9,334 bases of DNA. Source: Lachnospiraceae bacterium UBA3802. Lineage in GTDB: Bacteria > Bacillota > Clostridia > Lachnospirales > Lachnospiraceae. Made by a program: the position numbers and the translations under genes. A model generated the notes under the pieces. That model was not told where the DNA came from. It did not search any database and was given only the letters and a program-made list of their open reading frames with translations. Of this stretch, positions 1 to 5,903 are shown piece by piece. How positions within the stretch are numbered: position 1 is the stretch's first letter; every line of letters begins with the position of its first letter. Location of the stretch: assembly GCA_002369155.1 (NCBI GenBank), contig DFEM01000092.1, positions 1 through 9,334 of the forward strand, read 5' to 3'.

Positions 1-797
1 ATGAACCTCAGCATATTTATCAGGGAGAAGTAACCCTTAAGCTTCTCGAGGATATGGATATTGCTTCATTTGTAATTGGCAAGGAAACAAGCGATGAAGA
101 AGTATCCTCCAAAATGGAAGAGTTCAGGGCACTTCTTGCAAAAGGCAAAAACGTGGCTTTTGTCATAAGAAAAGGTGCTTTATCCTATGATGAAAAAGTA
201 AAATACGAAAACAACAACACAATGTGTCGTGAAGACATTATCCGTCATATTGTTAAGGTAAGCGGAGAAGACCCGATAGTATCCACGACCGGCAAGGCTT
301 CGAGAGAACTTTTCGAGATAAGGGAAGCCTACAATCAGTCTCACAAATACGACTTCCTGACAGTGGGCTCCATGGGACACGCTTCCTCCATAGCACTCGG
401 AGTGGCACTCAATAAAAAAGACAAAAAGATTTGGTGCATCGACGGCGACGGTGCGGCACTCATGCATATGGGCTCAATGGCGGTGCTCGGAAGCAACAAG
501 CCAAAAAACCTCGTTCACGTCCTTATCAACAACGCATCTCATGAGACGGTCGGCGGTATGCCTACGGTAGCCGGCGGCATTGACTTTGTATCTTTGGCAA
601 AGGCAGTCGGATATCCGAATGCAGTGTCCGCAGATACCTTCGAATCGCTGGATGAAGCGTTAAAAATCGCCAAGGAGAAAGATGAACTTTCCCTTATAGA
701 AGTTAAGTGTTCGATAGGAGCCAGAGAGGATCTCGGAAGACCTACAACCACTGCACTTGAGAACAAAGAAAACTTCATGGAATATCTCAAAAATTAG
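1..797 (+). CDS. aepY: Phosphonopyruvate decarboxylase, 3' part (5' end outside the window)
   Basis: This thiamine-diphosphate (TPP) enzyme converts 3-phosphonopyruvate to phosphonoacetaldehyde and CO2, the step that makes phosphonate synthesis irreversible. The frame is open from base 3, so the gene begins upstream; the first visible ATG at 54 is internal. About 264 residues are present, against roughly 370-380 in the full family. Family-typical stretches can be seen: PQHIYQGE at the left edge, STTGKASRELFE (about 285-320), GSMGHASSIALG (about 363-400), and a TPP/Mg-binding segment beginning GDGAALMHMG (from about 444) and closing with NNASHETVGGMPT (about 528-566). Only the end of the N-terminal pyrimidine-binding domain and the C-terminal TPP-binding domain are in view. 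PEP mutase and an aminoethylphosphonate transaminase are the expected neighbours upstream, which I infer rather than see. No clear terminator follows it. Other TPP decarboxylases are less likely given the motif set. Confidence 0.93.
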   Translation, partial: EPQHIYQGEVTLKLLEDMDIASFVIGKETSDEEVSSKMEEFRALLAKGKNVAFVIRKGALSYDEKVKYENNNTMCREDIIRHIVKVSGEDPIVSTTGKASRELFEIREAYNQSHKYDFLTVGSMGHASSIALGVALNKKDKKIWCIDGDGAALMHMGSMAVLGSNKPKNLVHVLINNASHETVGGMPTVAGGIDFVSLAKAVGYPNAVSADTFESLDEALKIAKEKDELSLIEVKCSIGAREDLGRPTTTALENKENFMEYLKN

Positions 798-818
798 CCA
801 TGGCAAACCCCGTTTACA

Positions 819-847
819 TTGACAAGTGCTATTCATAATTGTATAAT
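819..847 (+). promoter_or_regulatory. Perfect consensus sigma-70/SigA promoter
   Basis: TTGACA at 819-824 and TATAAT at 842-847 match the housekeeping consensus at all twelve positions and are separated by the optimal 17 bp. Transcription would start near 854, giving a leader of about 54 nt before the lipoprotein start at 908. The -35 box begins only 21 bp after the decarboxylase stop. The leader also holds a small palindrome, TCTTAAGA (886-893), of unknown significance. Confidence 0.88.
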
Positions 848-907
848 TGCGTGTATTGGAAAAGTGAATCCGACAGGGTATAAATTCTTAAGATTAAAGA
901 GAAAAAA

Positions 908-1816
908 ATGAAGAAAATAAGATTATTATTTCTTATGTCGGTTTTGGGTTTTGCAACTTTATTTACAGGTTGTGACAAGGAAGAGACCGGCGAACCTAAA
1001 GTTAAATATTTTGTCGACGGACAGGAAGCGGAAAGTGCGCCCGACAAGAATTTTTATAAAGCCGTTTCAATAGAATCAAACAGCAAAGAAGCTACTATTG
1101 TCTGGGATGTTGCGACATGGTCACTTGAGACTTCCAACACCACGGGAAAAGAAACGGTAAATATCTATTTTGAATATCAGACCAAACCCGTTACCGTAGA
1201 CGGAATCGGATTTGATACGCTGCAGGATGCATTTAATTACATCGGAGCAGACGCAAAGAGTATCTATCTTACCAAGGATGTAATCGGCGGAGGAAATACC
1301 GCAAAGGGTTCCGACATCAGAATCGAACTTGGCGGATTTACCATCGACGGTCAGGGAAAGGATACCATTATCAATAACGGCACAATGAAGATTTACGGAG
1401 CCGGTACGATTACAAACAGCGTAAACGGCGAGTATTCAAAGAGCATTGTCAACTACGGCGATCTCGCACTTATCGGCGTGACCGTTACCAATGATACCGA
1501 TTCGGTTGCAATCTGGAATTCCGAAAACGGCAGCAGTATTCTTACGGTTGACAATTCGGATATTTCTCACAGCCATTCAAATGTAATGACTGTTGTAAAT
1601 TCCGGAACAATGGAGATAAAAAGCGGAACGATTACCGGTGTGGGCGATTCTTTCCACCCCGTTGTATATAACAACAGAGGTTCTTCGGTTCTTACTTTGA
1701 CCGGAGGAAGCATCACCAACAATTCTGACGGATATGCCATCTACAATGAATCCGGTGTAATCAATCTTGGCGGTACGACATATACCGAATCCTACAATAT
1801 GCCTTCCGCCGAATAA
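908..1816 (+). CDS. Putative surface lipoprotein with beta-helix-like repeats, function unknown
   Basis: 302 residues. A lipoprotein signal is seen: basic N-terminus MKKIR, hydrophobic core to about residue 20, then LFTGC with the lipidated Cys at 22. Phe at -3 is less usual than Leu but tolerated. Residues 23-95 form an Asp/Glu/Lys-rich segment that may be an Ig-like or linker domain. From about residue 154 a degenerate repeat recurs with the pattern NxGxMxIxxGTITN: INNGTMKIYGAGTITN (155-170), VNYGDLALIGVTVTN (181-195), VNSGTMEIKSGTITG (230-244), VLTLTGGSITN (261-271) and a final YNESGVINLGG (279-289). This Gly/Asn/Thr/Ile ladder looks like a right-handed beta-helix, as in pectate-lyase-like and adhesin proteins, but I see no catalytic residues. 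The start is set by the signal peptide; the ribosome site (AGAGA, 898-902) is weak. It shares a transcript with the next gene, 14 bp downstream. Binding or structural roles at the cell surface are inference only. Confidence 0.8.
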   Translation: MKKIRLLFLMSVLGFATLFTGCDKEETGEPKVKYFVDGQEAESAPDKNFYKAVSIESNSKEATIVWDVATWSLETSNTTGKETVNIYFEYQTKPVTVDGIGFDTLQDAFNYIGADAKSIYLTKDVIGGGNTAKGSDIRIELGGFTIDGQGKDTIINNGTMKIYGAGTITNSVNGEYSKSIVNYGDLALIGVTVTNDTDSVAIWNSENGSSILTVDNSDISHSHSNVMTVVNSGTMEIKSGTITGVGDSFHPVVYNNRGSSVLTLTGGSITNNSDGYAIYNESGVINLGGTTYTESYNMPSAE

Positions 1817-1830
1817 AGGATTTTGAATAA

Positions 1831-2298
1831 ATGATACAGTTTCTGATTGACCTTGTTAAAAACGAGGTACTGATGTCTGCGGCCTTAAGCTGGGCTTTGG
1901 CGCAGATTATCAAAACAATTATTCATCTTATAACAACCAAAAAATTTGTTCCCGAGCGACTCATAGGATCGGGCGGAATGCCAAGCTGCCATTCGGCTGC
2001 GGTATGTGCACTCGTAACATCGCTTATAATAAACGAGGGAGTCGGTTCCTACCTTGTAGCCATTGCGGGACTTCTTGCCATAGTGGTAATGTATGATGCG
2101 ACGGGAGTAAGAAGAGAGACAGGCAATCAGGCCAAAGTCTTAAATGAATTCATAGATTTATTCAAGAAGAACGGTTCCGAAATATCCAATGATGACAGAT
2201 TAAAAGAATTCGTCGGACATTCACCCCTTCAGGTATTATGCGGAGCTATTCTCGGTATTTGTTTTGCGTTACTTTATTGTCTTGCTATAGTCAGATAA
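1831..2298 (+). CDS. Divergent PAP2 family membrane protein (DUF212, YuiD-like)
   Basis: 155 residues. Motifs of this family are clear: GSGGMPSCHSA (46-56), YDATGVRRETGNQAK (88-102) and LKEFVGHSPLQVLCGAILG (124-142). Hydrophobic segments lie at about 15-33, 55-68, 73-90 and 132-153, so it is an integral membrane protein with the conserved His-containing motifs near the membrane surface. The family is distantly related to PAP2 lipid phosphatases. Its substrate is not established; a polyprenyl or phospholipid phosphate is a reasonable guess. AAAGGA at 1815-1820 supports the ATG at 1831, and the 14-bp gap to the lipoprotein gene suggests co-transcription. A strong terminator follows at once. Length is typical for the family and nothing looks broken. 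Confidence 0.9.
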   Translation: MIQFLIDLVKNEVLMSAALSWALAQIIKTIIHLITTKKFVPERLIGSGGMPSCHSAAVCALVTSLIINEGVGSYLVAIAGLLAIVVMYDATGVRRETGNQAKVLNEFIDLFKKNGSEISNDDRLKEFVGHSPLQVLCGAILGICFALLYCLAIVR

Positions 2299-2303
2299 AA
2301 AAC

Positions 2304-2335
2304 AAAGCATCCTTCGCCTGTGAAGGATGCTTTTT
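2304..2335. terminator. Bidirectional intrinsic terminator between convergent genes
   Basis: A perfect 12-bp stem, AAAGCATCCTTC (2304-2315) with GAAGGATGCTTT (2322-2333), closes a 6-nt loop and is followed by T's to 2335. On the other strand the stem is followed by GTTTTTTATC, so it also works as a terminator for rfbD. It sits between the PAP2-like gene (ends 2298) and rfbD (ends 2355). Confidence 0.93.
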
Positions 2336-2354
2336 CAATTTCAATTCAAAATCT

Positions 2355-3209
2355 TTATGCGTTCTTTTCAAGCCATTCCATATATTCTTTCAATGCATCG
2401 TGCCAGTCGGCAAACATAAATCCGTTGGTTAACCTGAACATGTAATTGTCGAGAACCGAATAAGCCGGTCTTTTTGCTTTGGCCGCATACTGATCGCTTG
2501 TAAGGCGGTTGACTTTGACATTCTTTCCCGCAAGTTTGAATATTTCTTCTGCAAAATCGGCCCAAGAGCAGATGCCTTCGCAGGTTCCGTGGAATGTTCC
2601 GTAATTCTCTGTAAAAAGAATCGAATCCATTGCCTTGGCAAGTTCAAAAGTACTGGTGGGACTTCCGACCTGATCGTATACAACGCCGATTTCATCTCTG
2701 TCTTCGGCAAGACGAAGCATTGTCTTTACGAAGTTCTTTCCGTCACCGTAGAGCCATGCCGTACGGATGATGAAATATTTGGAAGAAAACTCTTTAACGA
2801 AGTTTTCGCCGGCAAGTTTGCTTGCACCGTATACACCCTGGGGATTCGGAGTATCGAATTCTTTATAGGGCTTTGTTGCATCGCCTGCGAATACGTAATC
2901 GGTACTTATCTGCATAATCTTGCAGTCGAACTTCTCTGCGGCAATACTTAAGTTTCTGGGACCGATCGCATTAATCTTATATGCAAGATCTTCCTGATCT
3001 TCGCAAAGGTCAACGGCTGTATGTGCGGCGCAGTTGATTATCGCGTAAGGTCTGCATTTATCCACAAAAGCGATAACGTCATCAAGATTTGTAATATCGA
3101 GTTCTCCGACATCGGTATTTATGCACTCTATGTCGTCTTTTCCCTTGTAAAGATTGTTGATGGCGCGTCCGAGCTGTCCGTTCCCGCCGGTAATAAGCAA
3201 CTTTTTCAT
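2355..3209 (-). CDS. rfbD: dTDP-4-dehydrorhamnose reductase
   Basis: 284 residues, the usual length. The enzyme reduces dTDP-4-dehydro-L-rhamnose with NAD(P)H to dTDP-L-rhamnose, the last step in making the rhamnose donor for cell-wall and exopolysaccharides. Seen in order: Rossmann motif GGNGQLG (8-14); NCAAHTAVDLCE (59-70); the STDYVF strand with the active-site Thr (102-107); YGASK with catalytic Tyr127 and Lys131; RTAWLYG (149-155); DQVGSPT (179-185); and RPAYSVLDN near the C-terminus (247-255). All are expected of an extended SDR of the RfbD/RmlD type. A Shine-Dalgarno GGAAAGG (3224-3218 on the - strand) sits 8 bp before the ATG. The gene is alone on its strand, with no rfbA, rfbB or rfbC beside it, so those must lie elsewhere. 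It presumably feeds rhamnose to the neighbouring polysaccharide operon. Confidence 0.95.
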   Translation of the reverse strand: MKKLLITGGNGQLGRAINNLYKGKDDIECINTDVGELDITNLDDVIAFVDKCRPYAIINCAAHTAVDLCEDQEDLAYKINAIGPRNLSIAAEKFDCKIMQISTDYVFAGDATKPYKEFDTPNPQGVYGASKLAGENFVKEFSSKYFIIRTAWLYGDGKNFVKTMLRLAEDRDEIGVVYDQVGSPTSTFELAKAMDSILFTENYGTFHGTCEGICSWADFAEEIFKLAGKNVKVNRLTSDQYAAKAKRPAYSVLDNYMFRLTNGFMFADWHDALKEYMEWLEKNA

Positions 3210-3226
3210 TACACTGACCTTTCCGA

Positions 3227-3251
3227 CAGTCTTAATAAGACTGAAAGTATA
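3227..3251 (-). promoter_or_regulatory. Possible rfbD promoter -10 box with an operator-like palindrome
   Basis: On the - strand TATACT (3251-3246) resembles a -10 box, but I find no good -35 at 16-19 bp spacing. Just downstream, where transcription would start, is a perfect inverted repeat: CAGTCTTA (3227-3234), a single A, then TAAGACTG (3236-3243). It lies between the -10-like box and the rfbD ribosome site, the classical position of a repressor operator. It could equally be a small RNA hairpin, although a one-base loop disfavours that. Confidence 0.4.
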
Positions 3252-3393
3252 TATTTTTTTGGTTTGCTCGTTGTTTTACGCAGTTTATTTTAGCACCTTT
3301 GCGGATAAAAGTCTATTAAAGAGAAAAGCATAAAAGATGTAGGACAAAAAGTGAACAGGATTTATAAATTAGTGGTATGAACCCTTGAAATGT

Positions 3394-3401
3394 GATATAA
3401 T
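3394..3401 (+). promoter_or_regulatory. Extended -10 promoter of the polysaccharide operon
   Basis: TATAAT at 3396-3401 is preceded by TG and one base (3393-3395 reads TGA), giving the extended -10 form TGATATAAT. The hexamer 17 bp upstream (TGGTAT) is a poor -35, which is usual for extended -10 promoters. Start of transcription is expected near 3408, about 80 nt before the first operon gene at 3489. Confidence 0.6.
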
Positions 3402-3407
3402 GCTCTT

Positions 3408-3488
3408 AATTATGAGAATTAGAATGGTATCATGGGTTAATAATGTAAAGAAACAGCCATTTTACAGTATGAACCAAAGGTTTTTCAG
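3408..3488 (+). promoter_or_regulatory. Structured leader of the polysaccharide operon
   Basis: Two things stand out in this leader. First, 3435-3449 and 3461-3475 form an imperfect inverted repeat: 13 of 15 positions pair, with two A-G mismatches, around an 11-nt loop. The foot of the stem directly abuts the ribosome site AAAGG (3476-3480). The AACC that closes the foot (3472-3475) could instead pair with GGTT at 3479-3482, a short alternative that would cover the ribosome site. Second, an ORF from ATG 3412 (or 3400 or 3424) runs in another frame to a TGA at 3490-3492, overlapping the ATG at 3489 as ATGA. The peptide would have about 26 residues and be basic (ends NQRFFR). It has no good ribosome site, so its translation is doubtful. 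Confidence 0.4.
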
Positions 3489-5111
3489 ATGAGTAAGGAT
3501 GCGAGCAAAACAACCAAAAAGAGGGCAAGGAAAAGAATAAACAATCCCAAGCCCGAACCGAAGGAAATTGCCCTTAAATGGGTGTTTGTAATTACCCCTC
3601 TTTTACTCTCTCTTATCTTCATGCTGATAAAGTGGATTTCACAGGGATTTGTTGCCCTCCCCGGAATCAAATGGAACGATGAAGCGGTTTATATAAAGCT
3701 CATAGAGACGTATTCCGATTTTTTCGCGCCCAAGGGCTATTGGGGATTTGATGCGAATCATGCGATTGTCGGTACCGGATCCGCATGGAGCCCCGCAATA
3801 TTGGCACCGTATTTTATCCCGGCGATTCTTTTTCCCGTAGGCTATTCGTTCGTGTACATCTGCAATATGGTTTATATTACGCTTGCGAATGCCGCATTTT
3901 TAAAGCTTGCAAAGCCGGGATTTATAACCACGATAAAGCTTATACTTGCCGAAGTTACAAGCGTGGTATTCATCCTTTATTTAAATACAAACATGTCCGA
4001 GATGTTCAGATATGCTCTTGCGATTCTGATAGCCGGACTCCTTTACAATATGTTCTTTGAAAATTGTCCGAAGTGGCTTAAATATGTCGTAACACCGCTT
4101 GTGATTTTGTATGCCGTGCAGGTTTACACATTCTTTGCGTTCTGTATTCCGATTTATGTATTTGCACTTTTAAAAAAGAAGAAGCTTTGGATAAGAATCT
4201 GCATAGCTGTATTTTCGATGGGCTTTATCACTTTCGTAAGCTACGGACTGCTTCATCTTATTTCGAGCAATTACAACATTGCAAAGACCGAAAGCCTTTT
4301 GGCTGCACTCGGAGCGGGACATATTTTTGCGGCGGCAAAAAGCTTCCTCGGCATGATAAAAGACGGTGTAAAAGGTCTCTTTGATTTGAGATTCTACATT
4401 AAGTCAAACGGAGTATACATTTTCCATGTAATGATTGCGCTCTTGCTTATTGTAAGCTCCGTAATCACGATATTTGACAAAAAAGGAAAAGAAAAAGACA
4501 AAACAATCGCTGCCATCTGCGTATATTCGGTATGTATCTTTTTCTTCATGTACATGACGCTTTATACGATAGTTCCCGACACATTTATGAGAGGAACCGA
4601 GATTGTCATTCTCTTTTCGTTTTTCCTTATGATGATGAGCGAAGACAAATACCTTGCATGGGCTTTGATTTTATGCAATGCGACCGGACTTCTTTTCCTT
4701 CCCGTCAACCTTAAAAATTTTCAGGGAAGCGAAAGATATCAGACAGCCGAAGAGAGAAGAGAATGGAGAAGTCTTAAGGAAGAATTGCAATACGTGATTA
4801 CTATCAAAGACAGCGATGATCCATGGGACAACACAATTCTTCTTTACACCATGGAACCGAGAATTATTCTTGCGATGCCAAAAGGCATGGGACTTAATTT
4901 TGTATTGCACAATGATTTTTACGGCAGGGATCCCGGATATATTTTCATCTCAAAATACACTCATTTTCGTGAAGACTGGATTGAGCAGGATTACAGCGCT
5001 CTCATGATAGAGCATGATGAAAGTATTTATTACAATTACGATTGCGTTTACGACTCAAACGGATACATTTGCTATCAAAGAAACGACATGTATTCGGGAA
5101 AGAACGAATAG
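3489..5111 (+). CDS. Polytopic membrane protein, GT-C-like glycosyltransferase or Wzy-like polymerase
   Basis: 540 residues, not confidently assigned to a named family. A very basic cytoplasmic N-terminus (residues 1-24, rich in Lys and Arg) precedes about ten hydrophobic segments between residues 30 and 406, for example 31-49, 101-120, 151-166, 175-190, 198-228, 235-258, 309-329, 339-361, 370-384 and 387-406. The first long outer loop (50-100) carries WNDEAVY with Asp64-Glu65, resembling the acidic motif in loop 1 of GT-C transferases that use polyprenyl-phosphate sugars. A soluble tail of about 130 residues (from 407) is rich in aromatic and acidic residues. AAAGG (3476-3480) lies 8 bp before the ATG. 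The next gene starts on the base after the stop, so the two are co-translated. Position at the head of a polysaccharide operon supports a role in glycan assembly at the membrane; polymerase is the main alternative. Confidence 0.72.
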   Translation: MSKDASKTTKKRARKRINNPKPEPKEIALKWVFVITPLLLSLIFMLIKWISQGFVALPGIKWNDEAVYIKLIETYSDFFAPKGYWGFDANHAIVGTGSAWSPAILAPYFIPAILFPVGYSFVYICNMVYITLANAAFLKLAKPGFITTIKLILAEVTSVVFILYLNTNMSEMFRYALAILIAGLLYNMFFENCPKWLKYVVTPLVILYAVQVYTFFAFCIPIYVFALLKKKKLWIRICIAVFSMGFITFVSYGLLHLISSNYNIAKTESLLAALGAGHIFAAAKSFLGMIKDGVKGLFDLRFYIKSNGVYIFHVMIALLLIVSSVITIFDKKGKEKDKTIAAICVYSVCIFFFMYMTLYTIVPDTFMRGTEIVILFSFFLMMMSEDKYLAWALILCNATGLLFLPVNLKNFQGSERYQTAEERREWRSLKEELQYVITIKDSDDPWDNTILLYTMEPRIILAMPKGMGLNFVLHNDFYGRDPGYIFISKYTHFREDWIEQDYSALMIEHDESIYYNYDCVYDSNGYICYQRNDMYSGKNE

Positions 5112-5858
5112 ATGGAAGATAAAGTCAGTGTTGTTATTCCCGTGCACAATGCGGAAAAGTTCATATCGGAAACCGTAGCGAGTGTGCTTGGGCAGACATA
5201 CGAAAACATAGAGGTTATTCTTTGCGAAAACAACTCGACGGATTCGACAAAAGAAATTCTCTCAAAAATCGACAATCCGAGAGTTAAAGTATTAAATCTT
5301 ACGGATGTGTCGGATGCCGCGGGAGCAAGAAATGCCGGTGTTGAAAAAGCAGAAGGCAGATTTATAGCATTCCTTGATGCGGATGATTTGTGGGATAAAG
5401 AGAAAATAAAAAAGCAGCTTGAATTTATGAAAGAAAGAGGCGCCGCATTCAGTTTTACAGGATATGAATTCGGCAACGAAGAAGCAAAGCCTCTGGGGAA
5501 AATAGTCAAGGTTCCCGAGAGCATTACATACAAAGAAGCACTTAAAAATACGACGATTTTTACTTCGACCGTAATGTTTGACATGAATTATCTTGCAAAA
5601 GAAGACATAGAAATGCCGAACATTAAAAGCGAAGATACCGCTTTGTGGTGGAAGCTTTTAAGAGAGAATACAAAAGCTTACGGCTTAAATGAGAATCTCG
5701 TCATATACAGAAGACCTTCTAAGTCGCTTTCTTCCAACAAATTCGAAGCGATTAAGCGAATCTGGTATTTGTACAGGGAGTGGGAAAAACTTTCTCTCGT
5801 AAAAAGTGCGTATTATTTTGTGGGATGGGCATTTCGTGCCGTTCTTCGAAGGATTTAG
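5112..5858 (+). CDS. Family 2 glycosyltransferase
   Basis: 248 residues. A GT-A fold enzyme that would transfer a sugar from a nucleotide donor to a lipid-linked glycan on the cytoplasmic face. Seen: VSVVIPVHNAEKFISETVASVLGQ-type start (5-28, shown by VVIPVHNAE), the ENNSTDST segment (39-46) typical of the nucleotide-binding loop, AGARNAGVEKAEG (70-82) and the metal-binding FLDADDLW (87-94; Asp89, Asp91). A later acidic stretch, KSEDTALWWKLL, resembles the ED motif that holds the catalytic base in this family. The tail (about 225-248) is hydrophobic and basic and may associate with the membrane. GGGAAAG (5096-5102) within the preceding gene is the ribosome site, 9 bp from the ATG, and there is no gap to the preceding stop. 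Donor and acceptor cannot be read from the sequence. Confidence 0.92.
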   Translation: MEDKVSVVIPVHNAEKFISETVASVLGQTYENIEVILCENNSTDSTKEILSKIDNPRVKVLNLTDVSDAAGARNAGVEKAEGRFIAFLDADDLWDKEKIKKQLEFMKERGAAFSFTGYEFGNEEAKPLGKIVKVPESITYKEALKNTTIFTSTVMFDMNYLAKEDIEMPNIKSEDTALWWKLLRENTKAYGLNENLVIYRRPSKSLSSNKFEAIKRIWYLYREWEKLSLVKSAYYFVGWAFRAVLRRI

Positions 5859-5903
5859 TTTATTGAAAGGAACGTTCGCACCGCGCGGCGTAAGTTTTAA
5901 AAT
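5859..5903 (+). other. Operon spacer with two palindromes and a GC-rich patch
   Basis: This 45-bp spacer is the longest gap inside the operon. It holds GAACGTTC (5870-5877) and CCGCGCGG (5881-5888), both perfect 8-bp palindromes 3 bp apart, in a patch much richer in G and C than the surroundings. A good-looking ribosome site, GAAAGGAA (5865-5872), is too far (31 bp) from the next start. The start itself has only a weak TAAG (5891-5894). No T-run follows, so it is not an ordinary terminator. Confidence 0.4.

Noticed and set aside
800..838. 12-codon ORF (ATG 800 to TAA 838) starting 2 bp after the decarboxylase stop
   Set aside because: It has no ribosome site, resembles no protein I recognise and lies across the -35 region of the next promoter. 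Chance is the simplest explanation.
2589..2951. 120-codon open frame on the + strand within rfbD
   Set aside because: It is antisense to conserved rfbD motifs (YGASK, STDYVF) and shows no features of its own.
3385..3401. TTGAAA at 3385-3390 as the -35 of the operon promoter
   Set aside because: It is only 5 bp from TATAAT, far too close for a -35 box. The extended -10 reading fits better.
5075..5584. 169-codon open frame on the - strand
   Set aside because: It lies opposite the family 2 glycosyltransferase with its DxD motif. The + strand gene has clear family motifs and coupling, and the - frame has none.
5871..5880. 10-mer AACGTTCGCA repeated at 8491-8500
   Set aside because: Shared 10-mers are expected many times by chance in a window of this size, and the second copy is inside a coding region.
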